DNA of 64,000 bases from NCBI RefSeq assembly GCF_020966635.1, contig NZ_JAJKFQ010000002.1, positions 248,001 to 312,000 of the forward strand. Reading direction: 5' to 3'. This document shows positions 45,024 through 53,873 of this stretch, piece after piece. The notes beneath the pieces were generated by a model that saw only the letters and a list, made by a program, of their open reading frames with translations, searched no databases and had not been told where the DNA came from. The translations under genes and the position numbers were made by a program. How positions within the stretch are numbered: the first letter of the stretch is position 1; the number at the start of each line of letters is the position of its first letter. The stretch comes from Stieleria sp. JC731 (GTDB taxonomy: Bacteria > Planctomycetota > Planctomycetia > Pirellulales > Pirellulaceae).

Positions 45024-47564
45024 ATGGCGAAGAAGAAAAAAGCGGCGGCGTCAAAAGCTTGGTTCAAACCTCGGTTCACAGGTCAACGGCTCTGCTTTAC
45101 TGGCAAGCCTGGCGGCTACGGCGACTCTCGAGCGGATTTCGAATCATGGGCTCGTGATGAAGGCGCCGAGATCGAAAAGACCATCAACGATAAAGTTGAC
45201 CAGCTAGTCGTGCTAGAAAAAGGCGCGACCGCCGGGACCGTCAAAAAAGCGGCTGCCCTGAATAACAAGGGCGCGGCGATCGTCACCATCAGCGAATCTG
45301 ACTTTCGCGAAGCGTTCGTTCCTGACGAAGACGAAATCGTTGCACTCGTCGCCGCCGGTGACCTAGGTCGCCAGCGATTGCAGGAATTGTTTCAACGCAG
45401 CCATAGCTATTATTATGGGAAAGGCGAATCGATCGACCTGACATCGACCAATCTTCGTGGTGCAGACCTTGTCGACTTAAACCTTCGCCCAGTCAAGCTT
45501 GATGGGGCCGACTTGCGTGAGTCGCATCTCAAAACGCTCGAAACGGGTATTCTTCGCAGTGTTCGCATGGACAAAGCACATGGCGAGCACTTTCGACCAT
45601 CCGGGATGACGAACTGCTCCTGCAAAGCCGCGAATCTGCCACATATGTTCGTCGGATACCAAACCTACGGCAACAAACAAGATCTCAGTGACTGTGATTT
45701 CACAGGCGCGAATCTGGACGACTCCTACTTTGGCTACGTTAAAGTCATCCGCACGACCTTCAAAAGGGCCATCCTGACGGAAGCAGACTTCCCAAGCGCC
45801 AGCCTTACCGAAGTCGACTTCACCTCGGCTGACCTCAGCCAATCCGAACTTACGAATGTCACAATCAAAGATTCAGCTTTTACCCGCGCAAAGCTGTGCC
45901 AGGTAAAGCTCTCACATTCGACGCTTACCAATGTCAATTGCCGCAATGCCGATTTTACGGGTGCCAGCCTGAACGGAACCGTCTTCAAAGACGTGGATCT
46001 GACCGGTGCAAAGTTTGGCGACACATTGTTATTTGGCACCAAGTTCGAAGGCACCACCGACATTTCGAAAGCCAAGGGACTGCAACTGCCAACGATAACC
46101 GCAGTCAAAACCGGCAAGGCATGTCGTGACCTCTCGGCGATCGTCAATAAAGCGGATGCGATTTCGATCACCGGTGCGGTTCAATTGAAAAGCGGCGTCG
46201 TTCAAATTGAAATCGACAAAGGCAATTACTATCGGTCGGACTTCGTTTCCAAATTCTCTATCGAGATCGACGGTTCGACGATTAGCGATACCACCTATCT
46301 CAAAACCTTTACGAATGCTTTGAAGCACGCGGGTGAGAACTGGGGACATGGCGAACTGAGGTTCGAAACCATCAAAGTCAAGTCTTCCAAAAGTGCTGTG
46401 AAAGGCAAAGCATTGCAGGAAGCTGTCATCGCAGCACTCGCCGAAGTGTTTGATACCGATATCCCTTCCGATGACGACCTCAAAGCAGCAAAGAAAAAGT
46501 CGCAGGCCAAGTCAGATCAGATCAAGCAGGACTTGCTCGATGAAATCCGTGGCGGCAAAGCCGGTGTCGCAGCATTCAACGCCCGCGACAATCAAGTTCT
46601 TGTCGACAAGAAACAAAACCAGCTTCGGAATGAAGACTTCTCATCGGCAAAGCTAGCCGGATTATCGGCCGAAAGCTTTGATTTTCAAGGAAGCAAATTC
46701 AATTCAGCAGCCCTACGCAAAGCAGATCTGCAGTGGGCGAAGCTGAAGAAAACCGATTTCAGTGCTGCTGACCTGCGAGATGCAAACTTGAAAGGTGCCG
46801 TCGCAACCGAAGCGACCTTCAGTCTTGCAAAACTGCAGAAAGCAAATCTCGAGTGGTGCACGCTCGACAAAGCTAACTTTGAAGGCGCCGATCTCACCGG
46901 AGCAAACTTGGCGGACGCTAGCTTGAAGGGCACTCAGTTTGCCAATGCCAAACTTAAAGATGTGACTTGGGAAGACAATGTCTTTGACGAAAAGACAGCC
47001 TTCCCCAATGGTTTTGAAATCCCTGAGACATTGAAGTTTGCCGGTATCGGCATTGACCCGCGCATTGCCGAAGCGTTGCCGTCAATCGATGAAGAAGTCA
47101 TCGACTTTGATAGTTTCATGGATCGGTTGAAGCTGACGGTTGACAAATCCCGTTTGTCCAAATCCATGAAAATGCTCAAGGCGGATCGCTTTGAATTGTT
47201 TTCTGAAGTCTCCGATGAAGCATTTCGTGGTGTCGTCAAAAGCCAAACCGATGCCTCGCTCGTCTATTCATGCCAACTGACGTCGGCAGGCGAATTCACC
47301 TGTTGCACACAAAACCTAAACCCTTGCGGCGGGCTGCGTGGTGCGTTGTGCAAACACCTGTTGGTTCTAATCGTTGGCTTGACCAAAGGTGGAATGCTTG
47401 ATGCAAATAAAGCGGCAACATGGGCGCATACCAGCTTGGGTAAAAAACCCGAGCTAGACAAAGACCAAATGTCGGAGGTCTTGCTAAAGTACAAAGGTGC
47501 CGAGGCGGGAGAAGTCGACTGGCGTCCGATGGAAACGATCCCCGAAGATTACTATGCGTTCTAA
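45024..47564 (+). CDS. BRCT - pentapeptide repeat - SWIM zinc finger protein
   Basis: 846 residues from MAKKKKAAA, with GGAGAGG nine bases upstream; the ORF's 45009 start is not favoured. A BRCT-like domain (about 12-100; GQRLCFTGKPGGYG...DQLVVLEKG) is followed by two pentapeptide-repeat blocks (about 140-350 and 535-650; AxLxx units such as ANLDD, ADFTGASL, KANFEGADLTGANLADASL), a middle domain, and a C-terminal SWIM-type zinc finger (C-C...CKH, about 758-778) closing with a GEVDWRPMETIPEDYYAF tail. BRCT binds phosphopeptides or DNA ends; SWIM binds nucleic acid or protein. First gene of a seven-gene run. Function unknown. Confidence 0.78.
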   Translation: MAKKKKAAASKAWFKPRFTGQRLCFTGKPGGYGDSRADFESWARDEGAEIEKTINDKVDQLVVLEKGATAGTVKKAAALNNKGAAIVTISESDFREAFVPDEDEIVALVAAGDLGRQRLQELFQRSHSYYYGKGESIDLTSTNLRGADLVDLNLRPVKLDGADLRESHLKTLETGILRSVRMDKAHGEHFRPSGMTNCSCKAANLPHMFVGYQTYGNKQDLSDCDFTGANLDDSYFGYVKVIRTTFKRAILTEADFPSASLTEVDFTSADLSQSELTNVTIKDSAFTRAKLCQVKLSHSTLTNVNCRNADFTGASLNGTVFKDVDLTGAKFGDTLLFGTKFEGTTDISKAKGLQLPTITAVKTGKACRDLSAIVNKADAISITGAVQLKSGVVQIEIDKGNYYRSDFVSKFSIEIDGSTISDTTYLKTFTNALKHAGENWGHGELRFETIKVKSSKSAVKGKALQEAVIAALAEVFDTDIPSDDDLKAAKKKSQAKSDQIKQDLLDEIRGGKAGVAAFNARDNQVLVDKKQNQLRNEDFSSAKLAGLSAESFDFQGSKFNSAALRKADLQWAKLKKTDFSAADLRDANLKGAVATEATFSLAKLQKANLEWCTLDKANFEGADLTGANLADASLKGTQFANAKLKDVTWEDNVFDEKTAFPNGFEIPETLKFAGIGIDPRIAEALPSIDEEVIDFDSFMDRLKLTVDKSRLSKSMKMLKADRFELFSEVSDEAFRGVVKSQTDASLVYSCQLTSAGEFTCCTQNLNPCGGLRGALCKHLLVLIVGLTKGGMLDANKAATWAHTSLGKKPELDKDQMSEVLLKYKGAEAGEVDWRPMETIPEDYYAF

Positions 47565-47567
47565 TTG

Positions 47568-47891
47568 ATGTCAGAAGTCGACGAAATCGTGCAAACGATC
47601 AGCCACCTCCAGCGGCTGTTCGAAGATTTGGCCATTCGCGGGTTGCGGACTTGTGGTGCCGAACACTTAACAGTTCTTCGAAATCTATGCGATGAGCTAA
47701 ACGGGATCGGCGCGAAGTACCTGGGCAACAGTATCGATGAATTGATTCGATCGATCGAAAACGACGATCGTGCCGCTGCGTCAAAGCTATTGCGTGCCCA
47801 ATCGACCCTTCGTACGTTCGAGCGAGTCCTTACACTACAAGTTGCTCAGCAGTTACTCGTCAGCAGCACTGTTTCAAATCAGCACTGCTAA
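47568..47891 (+). CDS. Small helical protein paired with a SWIM protein
   Basis: 107 residues, start ATG 3 bp after the previous stop, so translationally coupled. It is all-helical in appearance: MSEVDEIVQTISHLQRLFEDLAIRGLRT...LRNLCDELNGIGAKYLGNSIDELIRSIE. It looks like the first 100 residues of the 48978 gene (both have IExLL.GL..., RLG..L...IDELIRSIE-like spacing), so I infer a shared domain, not proven. A linker or binding partner of the SWIM protein upstream is the simplest idea. Confidence 0.6.
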   Translation: MSEVDEIVQTISHLQRLFEDLAIRGLRTCGAEHLTVLRNLCDELNGIGAKYLGNSIDELIRSIENDDRAAASKLLRAQSTLRTFERVLTLQVAQQLLVSSTVSNQHC

Positions 47892-47916
47892 TCAGTAGCG
47901 GAGAGCAAGTCGAGTC

Positions 47917-48963
47917 ATGAGCAAAAAGAAGAAAGGCAAAAAGCACCTCTTGTCCGGCAAGACTGTTGCCTTCTTTGGACAGTTTTCTGACTGGCCCAGA
48001 TACCATGGTGGCAGCCCTTGCGAAGTTGTCAAACGCCTCGGTGCATCCGTCTGCACGGACGTCGACAGCTCATTGGACTTTCTTGTCATCGGCGACGGAC
48101 GTCAAAAAGGTCGAGCAACGGCGATTCGCAAAGCGATCAAACTAAATTCCAAGGACGAAGGCAGTATCGAAATCCTTGATGAGCCTGCGTTTCGCGATCT
48201 CGTCCGCTTGGACATGGCCGAAAAACGTTTTGCATTTTGTGGCGGTTTCGATTGCTGTCCACAAGACTTCGACGCAAAGCTGCTTTCCCAGATGGTCGAA
48301 GCGGTTGGTGCGATCGTCCAGCCAGAAATCGATGAATCGCTTGACTATCTTGTCGTTGGCAACCGTCGCGCCAAAGGGAAATCCGCCGCACAGCGTGCGG
48401 CGACAGAACTTAAAGACGCAGGAGCATCGATTGCCATTATCGATGAAGAAGGATTCTTGGAACTGGTGCGACAAGAGATGCCCAAAGAATCGGACGAGAT
48501 GTCCTTCCCGACGTTCGTTGGCAATCTCTACAGTGTTGTCAACGAAAAGAAGATCCAACGTGCAATGAAGATGTTGCAGTCGGAGAGCTTTCAGCTGTAC
48601 TCGATCCTTGACGATCATCATCTAATCGGAGTCGTCAAAAGTCAGACGAGGGACGACATCGTCTATGTTCCGTACTTGGAAAACAATGGGCGGTACGGAT
48701 GTACGACGACCGATCTGTCAGACTGCATGGGACTACAGGGAAGTCCCTGCAAACATCTTCTTGTACTGATGATCGGCTTGGTTCAAGCGGGTGAATTCGA
48801 TTCAAAGTTGGCTTGGACATGGATTCGCGATGCCGGGAGACGCAGTCCCAAACGCGATCTCGAGTTCACGACAAAAATTTTGCTGCAATACAAAGGTGTC
48901 GTCGCCGGTGAAGTCGATTGGCGACCGACCGAAACGATTCCCGAAGATTACTATTCGTTGTAG
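47917..48963 (+). CDS. Double BRCT - SWIM zinc finger protein
   Basis: 348 residues. Two BRCT-like domains in tandem: about 8-95 (LSGKTVAFFGQFSDWPR...LDFLVIGDG) and 103-190 (EKRFAFCGGFD...LDYLVVGNRRAKGKS). Then the same SWIM module as gene 45024 (C...CMGLQGSPCKH, about 259-280) and the same tail GEVDWRPTETIPEDYYSL. The two genes clearly share an ancestor. BRCT pairs usually bind phosphoserine peptides or DNA ends; the bacterial paradigm is NAD-dependent DNA ligase, but no ligase core is present. Confidence 0.78.
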   Translation: MSKKKKGKKHLLSGKTVAFFGQFSDWPRYHGGSPCEVVKRLGASVCTDVDSSLDFLVIGDGRQKGRATAIRKAIKLNSKDEGSIEILDEPAFRDLVRLDMAEKRFAFCGGFDCCPQDFDAKLLSQMVEAVGAIVQPEIDESLDYLVVGNRRAKGKSAAQRAATELKDAGASIAIIDEEGFLELVRQEMPKESDEMSFPTFVGNLYSVVNEKKIQRAMKMLQSESFQLYSILDDHHLIGVVKSQTRDDIVYVPYLENNGRYGCTTTDLSDCMGLQGSPCKHLLVLMIGLVQAGEFDSKLAWTWIRDAGRRSPKRDLEFTTKILLQYKGVVAGEVDWRPTETIPEDYYSL

Positions 48964-48977
48964 CGACCGACGGAATC

Positions 48978-50099
48978 ATGAAGCTGCCCCAAGATGATCG
49001 CCAAAAACTGCTACGACTCCTCGATGACGTAGCTAGTTCGATCGAAGAATTGCTGTTGACCGGACTGACAACGGCATCGAAGTCAACGCGTCAAACGCTT
49101 GATGTCTCGTTCCGCGAAGCGTCACGGATGCGATTGCTGCGACTGGGATCGACGCTGCGTGCTTCCAACGAAGAACTTGGCCGATTCACCGATAAAGACC
49201 CTCGTTTTTCAGCCAAACGTCTGACGTTTTTCTTGAATCGTGCCTGGATGTTGTGCCGCGGTCTTTCGCATGCTCTTGCTGAAAACGACGAAGACGAGTT
49301 TGACCGTTTACTCTGGGTACCTGCGACCGAACCGGTAAAGAAGCTGGAACTGGTCACGGTGGGTGTCTCGAAGAAAGAAGTCCAAAACGCCTACTGTGCC
49401 TTCGAGTTTCGTTTTCGAACGCTCTCCAAATCCGGCAAGCGGATCCCCAAGCATTATCGCTTAGTTTGGTCCTGCATTTTCCCAATCAAGCCCGGAACCG
49501 AGATCCCTGCCGAAGGCTTCTTGCATTTGCCCCAGCGGCAAAAGTTCAAAGCAAGCGACCTCATGGAAGGCAACAAGATCACGATTCAAAACTGTGCAGT
49601 CGCCGTTGACGATTTCGGAGGTGGACGGATCAGCCTGAACGAAAAGAGCACCGTCGAAACTGGCGAAGCATTTACCGATTGGGAGTCGCTTTTCCATTGG
49701 GATCTGGAATCAGCCATCAAACGCATTGAACAACATGAGACCAGCCCATTCGATCTAGACATCGAAATGCAAGAAGAAGTCATGTTCGATCAATGGACGA
49801 TGGAAGCGAAAATCGATCAAGGTCGTGAGGGACAAAACGTCTACCCACTGTCCGCCAACGGCTTGCACCTCGACGCTGTCGTCTCGCAAGCGAACGAAGG
49901 CAAAGCCCTTCGAAAGAAACTCGATGGCTACCGAAAAAAGAAAACCAGACCAACGATCTTTGGGCTAATGCACTATGAAATGTGCCGACTGATCTTTCAA
50001 CCACTCACCGTGTTCGAACCGGACGGCCCGGTCCATCTGATGATTTCTGAAGATAAAATCGATCGCGCCGCATTGCTACAAACACTGAAGTTCACTTGA
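48978..50099 (+). CDS. Helical + beta domain protein of the SWIM operon
   Basis: 373 residues from MKLPQDDRQK; the frame opens at 48918 inside the previous gene, so 48978 (14 bp after its stop) is preferred. The first ~110 residues are helical, matching the small protein after the other SWIM gene, then a mixed beta region (LELVTVGVSKKEVQNAYCAFEFRFRTLSKSGKRIPKHY...). No family recognised. So each SWIM gene is followed by a member of this helical family, suggesting a fixed pair. Confidence 0.65.
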   Translation: MKLPQDDRQKLLRLLDDVASSIEELLLTGLTTASKSTRQTLDVSFREASRMRLLRLGSTLRASNEELGRFTDKDPRFSAKRLTFFLNRAWMLCRGLSHALAENDEDEFDRLLWVPATEPVKKLELVTVGVSKKEVQNAYCAFEFRFRTLSKSGKRIPKHYRLVWSCIFPIKPGTEIPAEGFLHLPQRQKFKASDLMEGNKITIQNCAVAVDDFGGGRISLNEKSTVETGEAFTDWESLFHWDLESAIKRIEQHETSPFDLDIEMQEEVMFDQWTMEAKIDQGREGQNVYPLSANGLHLDAVVSQANEGKALRKKLDGYRKKKTRPTIFGLMHYEMCRLIFQPLTVFEPDGPVHLMISEDKIDRAALLQTLKFT

Positions 50100-50109
50100 C
50101 GCTAGAGCC

Positions 50110-51294
50110 ATGGCAAAGAAAAAGACTGTAAAGAAGAAGGCCGCATCACGAAGCGGTACAACACAGCCTGCGAAGTCAACCGAACAAGTTCGTGAACCTG
50201 CCGAAGTTCGCTATGCGGATCAGATCGAATCCCTCATTCAAAATGATCAGACGACACCGCCAAGGGCCTGGCGACTATCACCGCGTGCTGTCCTCGATTA
50301 CATCGTTGGTGGTAAAACGCTAAAAGCGACCATCAATGGCAAGTCGCAGCAGGTCGAAATCACGCGGAAGTTCTTCGGCGACGATTCGATCGTTGAACGG
50401 GCGATCGTCACACTGGCTTCGGAAAGGGCGCTGCTTTTAGTCGGCGAGCCAGGAACCGGAAAAAGCTGGCTTTCGGAACACTTGGCTGCCGCGATCAGTG
50501 GCAATTCGACACTGACCATACAAGGGACCGCCGGAACCACCGAGGAGCATATCAAGTACTCCTGGAACATCGCACGTGTGATTGCCGAAGGCCCTACGCC
50601 CAATAACTTGATCCCATCACCGACCATGGTGGCGATGCACTCCGGCGGTTTGCTCCGTTTCGAAGAAGTCACCCGTTGTGTACCGGATGTGCAGGATTCC
50701 CTCGTTTCGATCCTTTCGGACAAAGCGATCGCGGTACCGGAATTGCCGGATGCGAATATGGTTTGGGCCAAACCCGGCTTTAACGTCATCGCAACGGCCA
50801 ACTCACGTGACCAAGGTGTGAACGAATTGTCTGCGGCGCTAAAGCGTCGTTTCAATTACATCCACATTCCGATCGTCGCCGATCAGAAAACCGAAGTCGA
50901 GATCGTCCAACAGCGTTCGGCAGAATTGATTCAGCAGTACGAACTGCCCGTCCAAATCAGTCCACCCATTATCAAAATGCTGGCGACGGTCTTCCGTGAA
51001 ATCCGCAACGGAAAATCATCCGAAGGTGTCAGCGTCAAACAGCCCACCACCACCCTTTCGACGGCCGAAGCGATCGGATGCGCACTTGACGCCGCATTGC
51101 ACGCCAGGTTCTTTGGCTCAGGCAAAGTGAACCCCGGCGACATCGCCCGAAACATGATCGGGTCGATTGTCAAAGAAGACACCGCCGACTTAGCCGTTCT
51201 GAAGGAGTACGTCACGATCGTTGCTAAAAAACGTGCGCGTAGTGACAAGGCTTGGCAAGAATTTCATGACGCGATCGTTTCGCAGCTGAACTAA
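50110..51294 (+). CDS. MoxR-type AAA+ ATPase (YehL-like)
   Basis: 394 residues. Basic N-terminal extension (1-30), then the AAA+ core. Walker A GEPGTGKS at 112-119, Walker B-like GGLLRFEEVTR, sensor 1 NVIATANSRDQG and arginine-finger region LKRRFNY. MoxR ATPases work with VWA-domain proteins as metal-insertion or remodelling chaperones, and a VWA gene closes this operon. In E. coli the uncharacterised yehL is a like ATPase beside yehM (DUF5682), yehP (VWA) and yehQ (SWIM). Starts 10 bp after the previous stop. Confidence 0.88.
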   Translation: MAKKKTVKKKAASRSGTTQPAKSTEQVREPAEVRYADQIESLIQNDQTTPPRAWRLSPRAVLDYIVGGKTLKATINGKSQQVEITRKFFGDDSIVERAIVTLASERALLLVGEPGTGKSWLSEHLAAAISGNSTLTIQGTAGTTEEHIKYSWNIARVIAEGPTPNNLIPSPTMVAMHSGGLLRFEEVTRCVPDVQDSLVSILSDKAIAVPELPDANMVWAKPGFNVIATANSRDQGVNELSAALKRRFNYIHIPIVADQKTEVEIVQQRSAELIQQYELPVQISPPIIKMLATVFREIRNGKSSEGVSVKQPTTTLSTAEAIGCALDAALHARFFGSGKVNPGDIARNMIGSIVKEDTADLAVLKEYVTIVAKKRARSDKAWQEFHDAIVSQLN

Positions 51295-51361
51295 TTCGCA
51301 ACGCAATTTGTCTCGATCAGTTGCCTGTTTGCTCACGAGACAACCGAAACAAAGGTTTCTT

Positions 51362-53845
51362 ATGTCGATCAGCGAATTTGAATCTGCTGCCGATCAGATC
51401 GAAGTCGATGTCCAGGCCGTAGCAAGGCTTGTCGATTCGGTACTTTCCGCAGATCTCTATTGGTTTCCGGTTCGTCACCATTCGCCATCGGTCGCGAAGC
51501 ACCTGGAGATGGCGATCCATGCGCGAAAGCCAAAGTTGATCTTCATCGAAGGTCCTGCCGAAGCCAACTCGCTGATTCCTTTCATAGTCGATAGCCAATC
51601 AAAACCGCCGATCGCGATTTATTCGTCCTATCGCGATGACGATAACGTGCTCGGTTTGGCCGGAGTCGCTAGCCCGGCCGAGGACATCCCGCCTCGGTTT
51701 TCGTGCTGGTACCCGCTGCTCAGCTATTCGCCCGAGTACGTCGCGATGTTGGCCGCGAAAAAGGTCGGTGCTGAAGTCCGCTTCATGGACCTGCCACACC
51801 ATGCATTGTTGACTCCAGCGGATCAATTCATTGAACATCCGCAGGAACCTGTCGAACAAGAAGCTGACGAATCAAAGCCAGTGATTCCAAAGCAGGTGAT
51901 CCAACGGGAAGACGAAAGCCTCTTTGTCGAAAGCAGCTTCTATCAGCAACTCGCAAAAGCGGCGGGCTACAAAACATGGGCCGAAGCCTGGGATACGCTA
52001 TTCGAATCGCGTGATTGGAAAGATGACGTCGAAGCGTTCCGACTTGAGATGGCGACGTTTTGTGCAGCCGTGCGATCGACGACGAGTCCCGATCGCATCG
52101 CCACGGACGGAACCTTGCCACGCGAACGATTCATGATGCAAACGATTCGTGAAACCTTAAAAAGCCAAAAGCTGAAACCTCGCGACGCGATGGTGGTCTG
52201 TGGTGGATTCCACCTTTTCCTCGACCAAAATGATGATCAACCACCACCGGTCCAACCCGAAGGCACTCTTTACAGCACAGTCGTTCCATATTCGTTTTTT
52301 CGTGTATCCGAATTGTCCGGATACGCCGCAGGCAACCGAGCACCCCAGTTTTATCAGTCGATGTGGGAACTGACGAAGTCGGAACAACTCGATGACCTGC
52401 TTGCACAGTATGTCGTCGCGGTCCTCAACCGGGCTCGCCGCAGTGGCGAAAGCGTTTCTTCGGCCGACGCAATTTCGGTAAGCCAGCATGCGCGGATGCT
52501 GGCACAGCTTCGCGGCCGTCCAGTTCCCATTCTCGATGACATCCAAGACGCATTGGTGACGTGTTGTTGCAAAGGCAATCCGCAAGATGAAGGGACGCAG
52601 CTTTTAAAGGCGATCGACTTCGTCAACATCGGAACCAAGGTTGGGCGGGTCACGGCAAAGCTAGGTCGATTGCCGATCGTCAATGACTTTTACAGTCAGA
52701 TCGATGACCTGCAGCTCGACGAAGTGATGGGAAAAGAGAAACAGCTCACCGTTTCGCTGGATAAACGTGACAAGCAAGACGAACGACGAAGTGTATTGCT
52801 GCATCGACTGTGTTTTCTAGAGATCCCACTTGTCAAACAGATCGATGCCCCGAATACGGAATTTGCGACAGGCACACTTTTTAAAGAAAGGTGGTCGCTG
52901 AAATGGAATCCAAAGGTCGAACCGACGTTGGTCGAACAAAACCTTTATGGAGATTCGATCGAAGCGGCCGTATTGGCGAAATTGCATGAAGAAGTCGCAC
53001 GCGATGAAGGCCATGCGGGGCGAACTTGTGGCCATCTCCGTCGATCGATCGAGATGGATTTACCCAACTTGGTCGCTGAAGTGCAGGTCGCTTGCGGTGA
53101 CGCAATCGATTCGGATTCTCGCTTTGTTTCGTTGACAACGGCGCTCGGCCACCTGCTTGTCATTGATCGCTTTGCAACCTATCGAAACCTCCGACGTGAT
53201 GAACTGCAGGAACTGATAGTCCTGGCATTTGACCGTGCTTGCTTCTCAATCACGGACGTCTGCAACGTTCCGGAAGATCAACAACCACCAGTCATTGATG
53301 CGTTGCTCTCGTTAGCCGACATCATGCTGAAGAGCGAAGGAGATCAATTCAGTCGTGATCTTTTCGCAGAAAACGTCCGCAGTGCCGCAGAAGAATCGAC
53401 GGTCCCATTCTTAAGAGGTGCCTTTCTGGGGATGCTGACGGAGATCCGTTCGCTACCCGCCCAAGAACTCGCCAATGAGATTTCTGCGTACGCCTCAGCG
53501 GCCCCTGAGCAGATGATACACGCAGGCGACTTCCTTGACGGAGTGATGAGTGTTTCTCGGACTTCGATCATGCTCGGCGCGGACTCGTTGGTTTCTTCGA
53601 TAGACGACTTGCTAAAAGCCGCTGACTGGGACACGTTCTTGATCATGATTCCAAAAATGCGTGCCGCATTCGAAAGACTGCATCCGGCACAGACCGACAC
53701 ATTGGCGCTTCGCGTCGCCACCTCCTACGGACTCGCCGAAGAAGCATCTTCGTTGACGGAACTGAACACTTCGCTCGAAGCGGCGGCGTTGATCGCAAGC
53801 ATCGATTCCGAGGTAGCAAAGATCATGACCCGTTGGAACTTCTAA
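51362..53845 (+). CDS. DUF5682 family protein (YehM-like)
   Basis: 827 residues from MSISEFESAAD; the frame opens earlier at 51308. Family blocks: YWFPVRHHSPS (residues 34-43), IFIEGPAEANSLIPF (60-74), PPRFSCWYPLLSYSPEYVA and VRFMDLPHHAL. The RHHSP and EGP motifs near the N-terminus look like an active or ligand site, reminiscent of the TraB/TIKI superfamily, but that link is my inference. The C-terminal half is helical and unassigned. It lies between MoxR and VWA genes in fixed order, as in E. coli yehL-yehM-yehP. Confidence 0.82.
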   Translation: MSISEFESAADQIEVDVQAVARLVDSVLSADLYWFPVRHHSPSVAKHLEMAIHARKPKLIFIEGPAEANSLIPFIVDSQSKPPIAIYSSYRDDDNVLGLAGVASPAEDIPPRFSCWYPLLSYSPEYVAMLAAKKVGAEVRFMDLPHHALLTPADQFIEHPQEPVEQEADESKPVIPKQVIQREDESLFVESSFYQQLAKAAGYKTWAEAWDTLFESRDWKDDVEAFRLEMATFCAAVRSTTSPDRIATDGTLPRERFMMQTIRETLKSQKLKPRDAMVVCGGFHLFLDQNDDQPPPVQPEGTLYSTVVPYSFFRVSELSGYAAGNRAPQFYQSMWELTKSEQLDDLLAQYVVAVLNRARRSGESVSSADAISVSQHARMLAQLRGRPVPILDDIQDALVTCCCKGNPQDEGTQLLKAIDFVNIGTKVGRVTAKLGRLPIVNDFYSQIDDLQLDEVMGKEKQLTVSLDKRDKQDERRSVLLHRLCFLEIPLVKQIDAPNTEFATGTLFKERWSLKWNPKVEPTLVEQNLYGDSIEAAVLAKLHEEVARDEGHAGRTCGHLRRSIEMDLPNLVAEVQVACGDAIDSDSRFVSLTTALGHLLVIDRFATYRNLRRDELQELIVLAFDRACFSITDVCNVPEDQQPPVIDALLSLADIMLKSEGDQFSRDLFAENVRSAAEESTVPFLRGAFLGMLTEIRSLPAQELANEISAYASAAPEQMIHAGDFLDGVMSVSRTSIMLGADSLVSSIDDLLKAADWDTFLIMIPKMRAAFERLHPAQTDTLALRVATSYGLAEEASSLTELNTSLEAAALIASIDSEVAKIMTRWNF

Positions 53846-53873
53846 GCATCGGAATTGGAGCACTGAAATTTCA

